Made by a program: the position numbers and the translations under genes. This document shows positions 33,792 through 46,045 of a stretch of 64,000 nucleotides of DNA, piece by piece. Below the pieces are notes generated by a model that saw only the letters and a program-made list of their open reading frames with translations, searched no databases and had not been told where the DNA came from. The stretch's first letter is position 1. The number at the start of each line of letters is the position of its first letter. The DNA is from Branchiostoma lanceolatum (lineage: Eukaryota > Chordata > Leptocardii > Amphioxiformes > Branchiostomatidae), in assembly GCF_035083965.1 (NCBI RefSeq), contig NC_089724.1, positions 23,402,474-23,466,473 of the forward strand, given 5' to 3'.

Positions 33792-34052
33792 TGTGAACTA
33801 GGATTATTTCATTTGTGCTGCCTTTCCTGCATACCAACTATAGTCCCATGATTTTTACACCATTCATTATCCTGCACTGAGCACAAATGATGCTACTACG
33901 TTTTAGCTTGTGAATCTTTTTTTGTGGATCTGTATGGTGATGATTTACGTGTCACAATGAATTACTGCAAACCACTAAAAAGGTCTCATTCTTCCTCACA
34001 GATCAAACCAGATCCAAAGGGATCGAAGAAGTATTTTGACAAGGCGAGCTAG
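26054..34052 (+). CDS. PRDX3: PRDX3, mitochondrial 2-Cys peroxiredoxin, with alternative third exons
   Basis: Exons: 1, 26054-26089; 2, 29427-29484; 3a, 30766-30907 or 3b, 31309-31453; 4, 32253-32388; 5, 32753-32856; 6, 33317-33482; 7, 34002-34052. With 3a the product is 230 residues, with 3b 231. Typical 2-Cys peroxiredoxins reduce H2O2 and are recycled by thioredoxin; PRDX3 is the mitochondrial form. Exons 1-2 encode an Arg/Ser/Ala-rich, acid-free presequence ([19 protein letters not shown]). Exon 3a ([20 protein letters not shown]) aligns closely with vertebrate PRDX3. Exon 4 holds the peroxidatic cysteine (TFVCPTE), exon 6 the resolving cysteine (GEVCPAGW). GGLG in exon 5 and the C-terminal YF in exon 7 mark a form sensitive to hyperoxidation. 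All junctions are GT-AG and phase-compatible. The introns hold an inverted-repeat element, a hAT-type MITE and CA repeats. Confidence 0.95.
26214..29413. mobile_element. Inverted-repeat element with ~620 bp arms in PRDX3 intron 1
   Basis: Left arm 26214-26837 and right arm 28791-29413 are near-identical inverted copies starting CACGGGGTATAACGTACGTC. The ~1.95 kb between them contains decayed C2H2 zinc-finger coding sequence. Long inverted arms recall foldback-type or other long-TIR DNA transposons, but no transposase and no clear target-site duplication are visible. The right arm stops 13 nt before PRDX3 exon 2. An inverted segmental duplication is the alternative. Confidence 0.8.
27080..27720 (+). 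pseudogene. Decayed C2H2 zinc-finger coding remnant between the inverted arms
   Basis: A pyrimidine-rich acceptor (tccaccccacag) precedes an open stretch 27080-27370 encoding a Ser/Glu/Asp-rich segment ([20 protein letters not shown] ...). Further on, zinc-finger pieces appear in shifted frames with stops: CGLCNKDF ... DFQDHL from 27421, ECSVCQKEF from about 27495, CDKCGKFF ... HHHRTH about 27553-27620 and CYKCDYRF about 27650. Frames are broken, so the zinc-finger part is a relic. Its parent gene was not identified. Confidence 0.55.
29485..30765. other. PRDX3 intron 2, no other feature
   Basis: AT-rich intron. Short frames on both strands show no family signature. Confidence 0.6.
30766..30907 (+). 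other. PRDX3 exon 3a (canonical alternative exon)
   Basis: 142 nt, entering in phase 1 after tgtgcag and leaving in phase 2 before gtaagt. It encodes [16 protein letters not shown] ... VLLFYPLD plus two bases of the next Phe codon. The length is 3n+1, so it cannot be skipped or combined with exon 3b without a frameshift. Its sequence is the closer match to vertebrate PRDX3. Confidence 0.9.
31309..31453 (+). other. PRDX3 exon 3b (duplicated alternative exon)
   Basis: 145 nt, the same entry and exit phases as exon 3a, ending before gtaagtg. It encodes [17 protein letters not shown] ... VLLFYPLD. The core FKGTAVV and the YPLDF junction are kept, but the N-terminal part differs and gains a cysteine (VTCRAP). 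An upstream acceptor at 31269 (tttttgcag) would lengthen it by 39 nt, still in frame and without stops. Lack of stops and intact splice sites argue for a functional alternative exon rather than a relic. Confidence 0.85.
31681..32094. mobile_element. hAT-type MITE, 414 bp, TSD TATGCTAC, in PRDX3 intron 3
   Basis: Terminal repeats TAGGGGTGGATACCGG ... CCGGTATCCACCCCTA flanked by the 8 bp direct repeat TATGCTAC at 31673-31680 and 32095-32102. Internal ggtccggacctg motifs resemble those at 10026-10408. It lies between exon 3b and exon 4. Confidence 0.9.
32405..32710 (+). repeat. SINE-like repeats in PRDX3 intron 4
   Basis: 32411-32465 (cttgctgcccaatgtgccac) matches tails at 40370-40430 (opposite strand) and 46090-46165. 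The following 32486-32710 (ccagtggttagt ... ccatggtccactgttc) matches 50460-50640. The heads look tRNA-derived. Confidence 0.6.
33278..33355 (+). repeat. 39 bp tandem duplication at the 3' splice site of PRDX3 exon 6
   Basis: tccacagggg + ttcattattgatcccc occurs twice, 39 bp apart, giving acceptors before 33278 and 33317. Use of the upstream site inserts 13 residues ([13 protein letters not shown]) in frame. Confidence 0.9.
33535..33792. repeat. (CA)n microsatellites in PRDX3 intron 6
   Basis: Two CA-rich tracts (about 33535-33585 and 33682-33792) on either side of the exon 6 duplicate. Confidence 0.9.
33592..33690 (+). repeat. Duplicate of the end of PRDX3 exon 6 and its donor
   Basis: Matches 33450-33530 (about 140 bp upstream), including [12 protein letters not shown] coding sequence, the gtaggaac donor and the following intron sequence gaatattcat. 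It lies in intron 6 between CA-rich runs. Confidence 0.85.
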
Positions 34053-36124
34053 ATGTCAAGGGCGAGCAGTCACAGGATCACAGTCAGCAGGTAGAAAAGA
34101 TGTCATCTGATCTCACTCACAAGCAATTAGTTCGTAAAGTTGTTGATGAAGGGACAGCACTTGAAAAAGATCTTAACTTGTCACTAACATTTTACATATA
34201 CTGTTGCTAATCATTAACAAACCAGAGGAATATTACAATATGAACTGTATGTAAAAAGTAGGTTTTACCCAAAACAATGTACAAAGGGGTGGACTACTCT
34301 TAACTACCACTTCTGTGTTTGTGACTTTGTATCAAACCGGACTTCAAATTTGTGCTTCAATTATTGCATTATGCTTGCTTGAGTATGAGAGCCCTGGTTA
34401 AGTAACTAGGATTGCACTCAGGCTAGCATTATGCAGCCAGGTGTATTTGTATCTACGTATGTTGTGAGCCATTATCATGCAACCTAATGTAAAATTCATC
34501 TGAACACTTTTCTTGCCACATCATGGAACTAAGTTTGAATCTTTATGGCTGGGATTTGTGTGTTGTGTTTGCTAGTACAGAAAGCAATATACAATATCTA
34601 GTCAAACTCACGTGTGCTCTATTCTGTGTATTGATTTCTAAGTTTATACAGTATAAAACTATATGTAACTGTACTAGTGATCATCCCAAAATAAGGACCA
34701 CCTGGTCATTGTGGCCCCTTTCTTGTGGCCCCCTAAAAAAAGCACACAAAAAAACAAAGTCTGAATTACAACTGGAGATATTTATTGATACACAAAACAT
34801 TGACAATATTTTTCAGCACAAAACGGAACAACAGCTTTTCCTTTAAACTAACAGAACACAAACATTGCACCCTAAGTGAATATTTTCCACTACACAACAA
34901 AGTATTCAATAACCTTAGTAAGCTTATAGCTGTATTAACCATATTTCTTTACATAAAAACAATGTAGTATATCGTGGCACAGCCTATTGCACCCTAAGCT
35001 ATCAGATAAACATTACACTTTGTCTCACGTATTATGTTTTATCGTATCTCAGCTCTCAGTGTGTTAAATCAAACAGGAACACATACACAGAACTGTGATA
35101 AATGTGTGTGATACTGTTTGTGTGACATGGCCTGACAGTTGCTGTGCTGTGTTGTGTTGTGAAGCCATGGTGTAGGTATCTTTCAAAATAACTGTTTTAG
35201 CCATTTCCACAAAGTCTTATTATCAAGTGATGTTCAAAGCAAGAAGCACTGACACTGTGTTGCACAAGAGCAAAATTCCATCAAGTTTCATTTTAACAGT
35301 TAAATGACATTGCATGTTGGCCTGTAGGTACAACAATCTATGATGCGTCAATGACTGAATGTATTTTTTTTACACTAAAGCTACCCAAATGGCACGGAAT
35401 TGCTACAAGACAAGAATGTAATTAAATCTAATATGCAAAGCAGCATCAAATGCTTCATCTGAGCAAGAGGTCTTTAATGTAATTTGCAAGCATTTCAGCA
35501 AAGCAGTCTGGTCCACTGAAAAAAAAAAACATTTGTAGAACAAGCTCTCTTTGGCACTTGAGGACTGCGTACAATCTTTCAGATGATGTTTCGGATCTTC
35601 ACTCAAAAACAAGAGTGTCTCATGGTTTTTGTTATTTCTGCTACATATTTGGCTGAAAAATGAGCAAAGCCAATTTGTTTTGAAACATTTTACAACACTA
35701 CCATACAGTTATCTCAGGATTTTTTTTGCAATCATTTTGTTTGTCACCTCATTGACAGTTTTTTTCTTCTTCTAAATTTGAAAATTGTACTGTCGTGTTT
35801 TTTTCAAACCACAAATTTACAATGCATGATTGGCTCTGTGACCTCTAAATAACCACAGATATTTAAGTAACTGATGATACAAACAACGATGTACAAAATT
35901 CTAAATACAAAGTATGTAAAATCAGTATTACAACAACTCTGTATGAACTTTGTTGAAACATGATATGGTAAAGGCTGTACAAATGTTTCACACAATATGT
36001 ACAGTCAGACAGTACACCATGCAGTAGATGACTCAGCTTTCAACTTTCTACTAAATTCAAAATCACGTCTTTACATAACAGACACATCAACATAAAGGTT
36101 ATTGTGTAGTGTTCGTGCGGTTGA

Positions 36125-36329
36125 TACTGTAAATTCATTTACTTTCGCAGTGGTTTTATTGCATGGTAGGAGGGAAAAGGAGATTTTCGCTGTTTTTTGG
36201 GGATGATTCTGTAGTAGACATACAGTAGTCATACAAGGGAGACATATTCATGGTGTCATGAATTTGCAGTGGAAAGGTCAACGCAAAAATTGCCAAAAAA
36301 ACACCAAAAAAGTTGCCAGATTTACAGTA
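36125..36329. mobile_element. TA-flanked MITE, 205 bp
   Basis: Starts TACTGTAAATTC and ends CAGATTTACAGTA; the inverted ends CTGTAAAT/ATTTACAG sit between TA dinucleotides, suggesting a Tc1/mariner-like target. Confidence 0.7.
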
Positions 36330-37160
36330 CGTAGAGATGATCTAACCTGACTGGCTGTGCAATCATAGAACTACCCAACAACTTGAACTTCACGAACATT
36401 TCAAATGTATAAAATGTTAGACATGAAAACATGAATGAAGACAATATTTGCAAATTCTTGCAAGGGATCCAGATACAAATGACAAATGGCAAAAACAGAT
36501 AATTTTCTGGCAGCAAATAACAGTATACAGTTGACCAAATATAGTTGTATTTTGTTGTTTGGAGTAAAGGATGATATTTCATGTCATAACTAAGGTAATA
36601 GTTCCAGATAAATGCTGAACATACTATGCCACCTGATATTTCTGCTTTAATTTTCATAGTTACAAAGAGGGTGTCCAGTGAGCAATATTTGGACTTTTGT
36701 TATAACAACACCTACTGAGGACTTAGCAAAATTTACAAACCATTTCTTTATCATGTCGATGAAGGTTAGACATCCAGGTAATACAATACGCCAATAACAG
36801 TTACTCAAGCAACTGGATATGATTTTAGAAACGGACAGACGTTTCAAGTAGCATCCACTACTTTTCATCAGTGACTCCATTTCTTTATCAATACAAAATT
36901 TTCCTTCCAAACTCTGCTTTGTTATCATGGTTGTCTGCCTGATAGTGATAAGTTCAAAGAACAGGTGGAGATTTGAACTGGGATGGGAACAGACGTCAGT
37001 CTGGTGATGATGTCACCAAAGTGTTGCCGCTGACATTTGCAGATGCTTAAACCACGTTTTATCCAAAATGTCAAGGTCACTTTGTTATCTGCTGCCAGTA
37101 AGTCACACGGACCTGCCTGGCGCTGAGTGCCCGTTTCAGGTTGCATTCTTTCATCTATGA

Positions 37161-37371
37161 TACTGTAAATGTCTAAATTTTCGAGGTGGTTTGATGTTCA
37201 CGGTTTTCTCAGTGAAGTCTTTGCCGCGAACTGCAAACCACTGTGAAAATGCTTGTTCTGTTTTCCGCCTGCCTACCGCATCGTTTCAACCGCAAACTAA
37301 AAACCACCGGGAACACTCCATTTTCTCCTTACCGCGAAATTAAATTCCCGCAAAGTTAAAGGCATTCACAG
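37161..37371. mobile_element. MITE of the TACTGTAAA family (copy 2)
   Basis: Starts TACTGTAAATGTC and ends GGCATTCACAGTA. The interior (aaaccaccgggaacactcca; ccgcgaaattaaattcccgc) is shared with 3151-3345 and 50850-50997. Confidence 0.75.
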
Positions 37372-38934
37372 TATTGCAAGGATGAGGAATTCAAATCACA
37401 CCTCTACAAAATCTTGAGCACTCATAACCATAGTTCCAAGCACAATCTCTTGCAAAATGATGGCTGTAGTTGAATGAAAGTTCATGTGTAATGGTAATTG
37501 ACATTATAAAGTTTTTATACACTATTTCCGCTTACCAATGAGCTTCCAGTCATTTCAACCTGACAATGATCTGAGGACTGATCAAAAGCTTGATGGTAAT
37601 CACTTGGTGCTGTGAAAGGAAATAGCGTATTAAGTCTTTATATGATGGCAGGGATGCATCGCTGTCAATCAAATCTTTTTACTGTTTAAAGTATTGTTAC
37701 AGAATCTGTGAGTTATCTTGATACATCCTTCTCTGTAAGTGTTAACTTCCTTTCCTGGTATGTTATTTCCTTTCCTGATAAGTTGTTTCCTGTGCATGTT
37801 GCCATTTTTGTTCCTTGGAACTTCCTCATGTGACCTTCAAAGGAGAGTCATCTCCTGTTCTGTTCTATATTTGATTTTGTGATCATGGTTTTGTATCAGT
37901 GATGAAAAGGAGATGAATTCAACAAAATCAAGGAAAAGACAGCCGCCCCTTTCCTTTTATGTGGCCACGTTTCTTTAACAAGATTGTTTCTTCTTACAAA
38001 CGTGTGGACATTAAGTGTATTGGACACCAAGACATCTAACATTCAATCACTGATCATGAATCCTTTTTAAAGGAGCCCTAAACTTCAGAAGGGGGTGTTA
38101 TTTTACAATGGACTTTCTGCAGAATTCTACTTGTGAATTACGAGACGTATGTTTTTGTAAAACAATATACTAACCCCATGCATCCTCTACCCATATATTC
38201 CCTTTATGTACAGACACTTCCTTCATCATGAATGTTTTCTACATTGGGGCGATAAGCTCACCATAAAGAAGGACAATTATTGATAAGATAATTTTTGTAA
38301 CCTAGCTTTTGTCTGGCACATTGTATTCAGCCATAAGCTGAGATTGCTTAACGTAATGAGAGGGTACTTGGGGAGTTAAGTAGATGCTTTTTCATGTGAA
38401 TGGGACTAGTGGGTGGTTCATTATATACTATGAAGAAGTATGCATTATGATAACAGCTCCTTCTGGAGTTCAGGGCTTCTTTAACTCATCTATGAAAGCT
38501 CACCATCAGAATCAGATTGTCTCAGTTGATTTTTAGACACTAAACATTTTCAACCATGACATCCTTCCTTTACCATTATGGTCACTTCTGAGATCCATGT
38601 ATGATATGACTTTAAGTTTATGCTTCGTGCAGAGTTGCACACGTCGAGTTTCAGGAGGTCTGCAGTCTTGCCTTCTCAGCAGGGTGTACTGTCTGTCATG
38701 GCTGCAGTCTGTGCTACACACTGGTCTGACTGTTGCACCTCCGAAACCTGCAGAAAATGCACAGATCAAATCATGAATCATCAAGATGTAGATAGGGAAA
38801 CAACAGATTTTTTATGTTGCAAATGATAGTTTGCACCACTTCTCAGAAGTCTCTTACTTAATTACCACAACCCCTCATCTTTACAAAGCCAAAACTTTAC
38901 TTACAATAAGAGCAAGCATACTTTCTGTAGTACT

Positions 38935-39560
38935 GAACTTCTGACAGCTGTTACTGTCTGTGGTGCTGAACTACCAACAGCTGTTGCTATTGTGCTGAAC
39001 TACCGACAGCTGATACTGTCTGTGGTGCTGAACTACCGACAGCTGATACTGTCTGTGGTGCTGAACTACCGACAGCTGATACTGTCTGTGGTGCTGAACT
39101 ACCGACAACTGATACTGTCTGTGGTGCTGAACTACCGACAACTGATACTGTCTGTGTTGCTGAACCACTGACAGCTGTTATTGTCTGTGTTGCTGACTAC
39201 TGACAGCTGTTACTGTCCGGGATGGTTAGCTAAAGACAGGTCTTACTGTCCGTGGTACATAACTACTGACAGCTGTTACTGCCTGTGGTGATGAATTACT
39301 GTACTGACAGCTGTTTCTGTCTATGGTGCGGACTACTGACAGCTGTTACTGTCTGTGGTGCTGAACTACTGACAGCTGTCACTGTAGTGCTGAATTAATG
39401 GCAGCTGTCACCGTCCATGGTGGATACATCTGTAACTACTGACACCTGCAACTGTGGGGCAGAACTAACAACAGCTGTTACTATGGTGCTGAACCCCTTA
39501 CAGCTGTTTCTGTTTGTAGTACTGAACTAATGACAGCTGTTACTGTCTGTAGTGCTTTAG
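38935..39560. repeat. 33 bp minisatellite (gctgaactaccgacagctga)
   Basis: About five near-identical 33 bp units (38985-39165: gtgctgaactaccgaca, rctgatactgtctgtg) followed by roughly a dozen degenerate units with cagctgttactgtctg cores. The 65-codon minus-strand frame with an 11-residue period follows from the 33 bp unit. Confidence 0.93.
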
Positions 39561-40364
39561 AATATATGACAATTGCAAGTCTAGCCCTTCAACAACTTGT
39601 ATTGACGGAAAAAGAATAAAACAGTGACTCCTCATACTATCAGTTTCATGGTTTTAGATATAATAATTTGAATAATAGTACACAACTTGAAGCCTAAAGC
39701 AGTGAGACCTTGATAATAGGCTTGTCACGCAGTATTACATGCCAGGCTTTTTATGTCTAGTCTTGCAGATAGAGAGTAATTCAATCATACATGCTTCAGG
39801 CACCCATCAGATTCAATCTGCATTTCAAAGACTCCCACTCAGCTCCTGCCATTAGAAGTTATCTCTTTCATCCCTGTATTCCTACCCGTCTACCTAATAG
39901 ACTCTGTCAAGTCTTGGGATGGTCTGACGCAGCACTGCTGTCACAGACAATTTTCCCTGCACCCACTCATATGTGTGCACATAGTCAGATTGCATGGGGA
40001 TATCACTACTACTATTAACAGCTAGATAGTGAGGAAGCTTTGATGGGAATGACTTTGCAGGCAACAAGCTGTTTCATTGATGGATGGAGGCTTTTGAAAT
40101 GGTAATATTGGAATTATTCTTCAGGGCATTCACAGTCAAAGTGCTATCAAAGGAAAAGAAATGAACTTTGTAGGTGTTACGTTGCTTGATGACTATTCCA
40201 TTTGTAGGAGGGGTAGTCAGGCACAGTTTGACCCTCCTCTCCACATTCATGTTAATTACTCCTCATATCATATGTTGAATTCTTATTGTCCTTTGTGCCC
40301 TTTTCATTTTGAAATTTCCCCCCACTTTGCCCTTCCAGTAGATTTGTCCAAATCTAAGACAACA

Positions 40365-40640
40365 GCAGCCTCTTGTTCGTTCAGACCCTTGTAGTGCCAA
40401 GTGGCACGTAGGGGAGCAAGTTTCCTTCCTGTTTCAGGAGCATGGCATATTTTCAGGGAGGGGTGGCTAGCCTTTCCCCTTGAGGCACCTCCTCAAACAC
40501 GGCCCCCCATTTTTACATCCCTTTCAAAAGGCGGGTGCAAGCCTAATCAGGATTGAACTGGGGTCTCCCAGATAGCAGCTAATTGGAAACAGAAGCCCAA
40601 CTGTGAGGCTGCTTCAAGTTGAGCTGAATGGGCATCGCTA
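40365..40640 (-). mobile_element. tRNA-derived SINE-like element
   Basis: On the minus strand a tRNA-like head near 40545-40620 has a B-box-like CAGTTCAATCCTG. The 3' part (aaacttgctcccctacgtgc ... acaagggtctgaacgaac) matches the repeat at 46090-46165. Confidence 0.55.
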
Positions 40641-40859
40641 CAGCAGCCTCTTGCATCTTGAAGTATTTTCACACAAGCAACAAATGTCAACTGCAGAAGG
40701 CAAAAGGTTGAATAAAAACACAAACCTGAACGCGTCATTGGGACTTTACCATGCACTTTTGTGGTTCAAAGTAACCTTTGAAACTCAAAGTTCAACATCT
40801 CTGCCCTTAGATCCGAGAATATTGTTACCTTTCAGCCTTCCAGTGTTAACATAGCAAAT

Positions 40860-43800
40860 TTATCACATGAAAGGGCAAGCATGAGTTGTAGTTTCCCTTT
40901 ATCAAGAAAGCGGGGTTTTAGAAATGTGAACATGAAAGGATGGGGATATAAAACACAGGAAGCATTTCCCACCAGGGAAAGACCACCTGCTTCCTGAGGC
41001 CTGAGTAGTTAAATGTCAGTTCAAGCAGCAGGTACTTTAGAGATCCCTTTAGCCTCCCTGACAAGGCAAATAGAATCACTTTGTAAGCCAAACAAAAGCC
41101 AAGTAAGCCGAAAAATTTGCTGCAGAGATGGATTTGAATAATCTTGCACATGTATGTGTACTTCATTACAAGCAACTGTCAGCCTTTTAAGTCGGAGTGA
41201 GTCTGTGGTGAATAAACTAAAGCCCACTACTCAATAGTTCATTACTGAAAGTGTTTTTATGATGATTTGGCCATGCAACTGACAGGCAAAGAATTTTTGT
41301 CTGTGTCTGTCTAACAGGAATAACCACACTTTTGTATAACACACCAGGTAACCTAATTAGTAAGCTTGAGATGACAGTGTCTGTTTACGACTATACAGTC
41401 AGGTGTGACAATGCGTTGTGACAGAAAGACCAAACATGTACATGCAGAAGCCTGCGGTAGCCTTGAAGGGGAGACGCAATGTCTGAAGAATAACAACAGC
41501 GAACAGGAAAAACTCAGATGGTGGAAGTAATTTTGCTACATTGATCTCGTTATGCCGGGGACAGAAAACCCTCCTCTTACATTGTCTGTGTCACGCAAAG
41601 GTTCATAAACCTGGGACTAGACTGAGAAAACACAAAGGTAGTCACTAATGCAGAAGCAACGTAGCTGCAAATATGGAGAATTGCATCAGGCAGCTTGATG
41701 GAGCAGACTGTGAACACAGAGGATTAAAGTCCTTGTCTCTGACACAGAGTTCTGATATTGGGTGGGACCAGTGTATTTGGGTTGCTTTTTATGTGTGTGC
41801 CCAACAGTCATAGTGCTAAGGTCGAACATGATCTTGGGAAAAGAATGAATTCTGACAATCTTTGTTGGATAGATGTGCCTTAAAAAATGTCCTCCATGTA
41901 GTTTGCTAACCTGGTTATCTTTTTTTAAACACCTGCTGTGGTCCTTATCATTGCAGGGGGTGTTCCACGCTACCTGCCCTGAGGACAGACTTGAGTTGAT
42001 TATAGGATTTCATCAAGTGTTGCCTGTGCTACAAATTTTTCCTGTCTGGAATGTTGTCACTCTGATTGGTTTAAAAGCAGGCTTTTATATAATAGCTGCT
42101 GTAACATACATATTGTCAACTGTCAACATTATTTCTAGATCTCTAGGGCTCAAAATACCGAGGTATGGGTACATATGCACTTTTGTGCACCAACAAATTG
42201 GAGCTATGCACCTAATTCTTTTATTGTGGGTGCACCAACACGCCTTCTGATATTTCTGTGGAATTACATATGATTGTGACTTGTATACTTGTATACAGCA
42301 TATTCTCTAAATTTTTGAGTCAGAAAAATTTTTAAAAAGCCTTGTTGTATATTACATGTAGTTCTGAAGGGAGGCAGTAACATTGTAATTACATCTTGCT
42401 GACAAAATTTTTGTGTGCACCTAAATTCTTAGCTAGATGAACCAGTGCACCTATTCCCCCAAAATCAATTTCTAGCCCTGTTCTCAGTTGCTATAAGTTT
42501 TGTGAGTGTGTGCTTGGCTGAATAGGGGAGTTGTAGCAAAGCCCTATTGCACTATACTTGAAAAAGCAATTGAGGATGACTGCTTTGCCTTACTAGGATA
42601 TCCATCTCATTTGTCTCTTGTTAATGATCACTTTCTCGTCACATGGGACAAGTCCGCCCTTCTAGTCTGACATTCAAACAATCAATCAAGAGAGCAAATT
42701 GGTCCAGCAGGAATACTAACAATGACGCTATGATTTATCTGAGATCCCAGAATCAGGGCTGTTTCCAGGACCCGACCCTCCATCCTGGGACGGAAGTTTG
42801 CTTTTTGGGACAGACAAAATTTCACGGTCTATCCAAAAAAACTGAGCTTTATGACATAGAATTGATGAAAATGTATTTCCGTAAGCTTAAAGTGACAGAT
42901 TTAACACACAAAAATCAACAACATGGGCTTCCAAAGAATGAGTGGAATGAAAAAAATATTAGAGCTGAAGACAGACCTGGCCAGAGTATCATTTAATAGT
43001 CTCTACTTGGCAATGCATTGAGAACAAACACAGCATAAACATTTGTGCATTAAGAAGAATTCGTCAACCTTGGACCTTTGGTAATGGATAAATCTGAACT
43101 TTTATCTATGGTAACAACAACTAAATGAATTGCTTGTTAATGATAGCCTGTATTGTACATTCAATGCCCTATTGATCCAAGTCCAGGCATTCATATATAG
43201 ACACATAGTTTCAGGACTTCTAATACTAATCCAAAACATGGGTTCTAAAACTACTGAAAATAGATAGGTTCAGCTTCTCCTTGTCCCTTTGTGTTAAGAA
43301 TATTGATTGGGATGGGTTTGTTTAACATAGAATGGTCAAAACGCAAAAGAAATTTTTCAGTACTAGTTGTAGATTCAAAGTGTGGAAATTTGCTTACAAT
43401 TTTATTAAAAATGATATTTCTGTCGGTACTATATAACTATACAATCTACAATAAAGTGGGATTCGTCTTCTACCTCATTAATGTAATGCAGGGCTTGTAA
43501 TCCTGTGTAAAGGACATGTTAAGCCCATGCTAACCCCTCCCCAGGCTTCTTCAAAAGGACCCGTGGTTACAGTACAATTCCCCAAGGTGGGGTGACTCAG
43601 ACATGTCCTTTCTCACAGTGCAGGTTGTAATCACCAATTCTACCTGTATGTATAGAACTCAGGTTGTCTATGACTCCCAGGACAGGTTTTCTGTGCAATC
43701 AAGACTCATGATCAGAATCTCATGATTATGCTTCTGACTTGCAATGGACAACTCTGACGATAACTGAAATTGTGTGATATATATTTTCTGCCAAAGATAG

Positions 43801-43910
43801 AGCAGAACACCCAAAAGTGGAGTCGTATAGGGGTAAATGTGTTACCAGGGTTTATCCCTAGACTAGAATAACGGCACAGCGCTGCAGCTATTCTGCTAGG
43901 TAACATCTAC
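40860..43910. other. Gene-poor stretch, no gene recognised
   Basis: Holds a possible TIR element at about 42148-42480 (agggctcaaaata ... tttctagccct) with repeated gtgcaccaa words, related to 47985-48413. No coding region supported. Confidence 0.5.
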
Positions 43911-43916
43911 TAAGCT

Positions 43917-44120
43917 TACATAATTCAACCAGGATACAAAATTCCGCCACCCTGAAAAGATACGTCCAAACAGATCTCCAACTCAACATCCCCCAGTATA
44001 ATGCACTCCTGTATATCTAAACTGTGCATGCCTTGGGGGTGCTGCACTAGAGATCTCTCAAACCCACTGTTTTTCAAAGTGGCGGATTTATGTAACCCGG
44101 CGGATTAATGTTAATGGAGG
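43917..44120 (+). repeat. ~190 bp dispersed repeat, copy 1 of 3
   Basis: Shares attc[c/t]gccaccctgaaaaga ... ccaaacagatctccaa ... cccactgtttttcaaagt ... ttatgtaacccgg with 45876-46045 and 49421-49615, all in the same orientation. Confidence 0.85.
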
Positions 44121-45540
44121 TTACCACTATACTGTAACTGCTTTTCAAATTTAGGGTGTATGTGTATCTTCTCTAATTTCCTTCAAAATTCATGAAAATT
44201 TGCATATAGGGTTCCATGCATCCTTCTACAGCACTGCTATATTCTAAATGTCTGGGGAGAACCCTGAGGCTGTGTTAGTTATGCTGACTTGTCCACTAGA
44301 CTTTCCTGGGGGCCTTTACCATAATGCAAGTGTTCACCATGATTACCTCAGTAATGGAAGTCAAACAGAGGAGACCAGGATGGAGCAGCAGGCAGTGCAC
44401 AGATGTGTCCCTAATTAACAGCCAGGCTTTGCATAAGTCTAGCGATGAGCATTCACATAGGCTGGGTTTACAAATACGTTTTTGGACTATGCATGGAGAC
44501 CCCTACATGTAGGCCACTCAAGTAGCGTTTTCTATAGTTGGAAAACTCCACTTGAGCAGCCCAAAGCTCCTCACACACAGCCCCAAGTCAACTCTGAAAA
44601 CTTGGGTCAGTAAATCGGGCCATGAGATCTATTAAAGACATTCAAATTTATGACATTTTTATGATTTTTACTTAAAACAATCATACAAATTGGTATGAAA
44701 AATCAAACAGATATCATGTAAGACATACAAATAAGTAATGAGAAAATAAACAATTTTTTAGAAAAACTGATGAACAGTTATATCCAAAGTATAAAATTTC
44801 TTGGAATTTCGTAAGATTCGTACAGATCATGCATGAATACATTGATCTAGGCACCCCTGATACTATACTCAGATATAGTCCAGGCAACTCACAGGCACAT
44901 ACAACATGGAATGGCTCTCCATGCCTGTCATTTTCCAAAATTATCATCCATCCCTGATTCTGATCACAGGTCTTTTTCAACATTTCCACAGATTCCTTCC
45001 TATATAAAAGAATAACTGTTACATCCAAGCCAATGTCTCCTGCAGTGAATTGATACTTAAACTGTAGGATTTCAGTTAAAGAAATATTGAATACATTTTC
45101 TCACAAGGCAAATCGCTCAGTTGATGCCTAAATTATATGTATTGAGATAGATGAGGATGGCAATAATGATTATTATTATAATTGTAATTCATACCCTCTC
45201 ACTGATGATAAAGACGACTGCCTTTGCCATCCTTTGTATCTTCCCTCGCTTTAGTTCTACAAAATAGCACAACCCTGGCGCTCCAACTTTTGTATGATAT
45301 GGCAATCATAGTTCACCTCATCAGATGTGCAGTCCACGTGATACCAGGGTGGATTTTCAATCGCAGACATCATCCACAGATGCAGGAAGTCGTGGTGCAT
45401 TAGGCTAATGGGTGGGATGTTTGTTCGAAGCTCTACTAGTACTCTATCTGCCACAGAAAATTGGATTCCGACTTTGAAGTTTATCCAGGTTCAGGCAGCC
45501 AACTAAACAGACGATGAGTTAAACAGGTCTATCTGAGTCT

Positions 45541-45640
45541 AGAGGCGTCGGTCTGGCGCAATGGTTAGAGCGTTGGACTAAGAACCAATAGGTCCCAGGT
45601 TCGATGCTCATCATGCCCCTATGTTCACATGCCCTTGGCA
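45541..45640 (+). mobile_element. tRNA-like SINE head
   Basis: Has an A-box-like TGGCGCAATGG and a B-box-like GGTTCGATGC at the right spacing, but the anticodon loop is 8 nt and the acceptor stem ends do not pair. A tRNA-derived repeat is more likely than a functional tRNA. Confidence 0.55.
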
Positions 45641-45875
45641 ATTAAGATGAGCTTCCCTGGTGGCGGAGTGACGACCAACAAGCCTCTTTGGCTAATCTAT
45701 CTAAAAGTCTGCCCAAAAAATCACTACAGATTTGCCGATGTGCCAACATCTAGTACATTTGCCACCAGCAACTGTACAATTCAAAATTTGAAAAAATCAA
45801 ACCTGAATCTTACAGGTGTATCACAAGTCATTCAGTTTATTTTAAGAGAACTGGACAAGTTAACATTGACTAACA

Positions 45876-46045
45876 TAATTCTTCCACGATACATAATTCT
45901 GTCACCATGAAAAGATAATGTCCAAACAGATCTCCAACCCAACGTCTCCAAGTATAATGCACTCCTGTATATCTAAACTGTGCATACCTGGGGGATGCTC
46001 TCAAATCCACTGTTTTTCAAAGTGGCAGCTTTGTGTAACCCGCAA
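45876..46045 (+). repeat. ~190 bp dispersed repeat, copy 2 of 3
   Basis: See 43917-44120. This copy lacks part of the middle (gctgcactagagatc) and diverges before the end. Confidence 0.8.

Larger units (their letters stand above)
34053..38930. other. Gene-poor stretch, PRDX3 3' UTR and intergenic
   Basis: No coding region with domain or splice support. Holds two TACTGTAAAT-type MITEs and a dispersed repeat at 36740-36900 (tcgatgaaggttagacatcc ... caagcaactggatat) shared with 56305-56380. Confidence 0.6.

Noticed and set aside
38971..39560. CRISPR-like regular repeat spacing
   Set aside because: Units are contiguous without unique spacers, and the genome is animal; it is a minisatellite.
42643..42996. 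117-codon plus-strand frame
   Set aside because: Runs through an apparent dispersed repeat (cagggctgtttccaggaccc); no family signature.
45541..45617. Candidate tRNA gene
   Set aside because: A and B boxes are present, but the anticodon loop is 8 nt and the acceptor ends do not pair; better explained as a SINE head.
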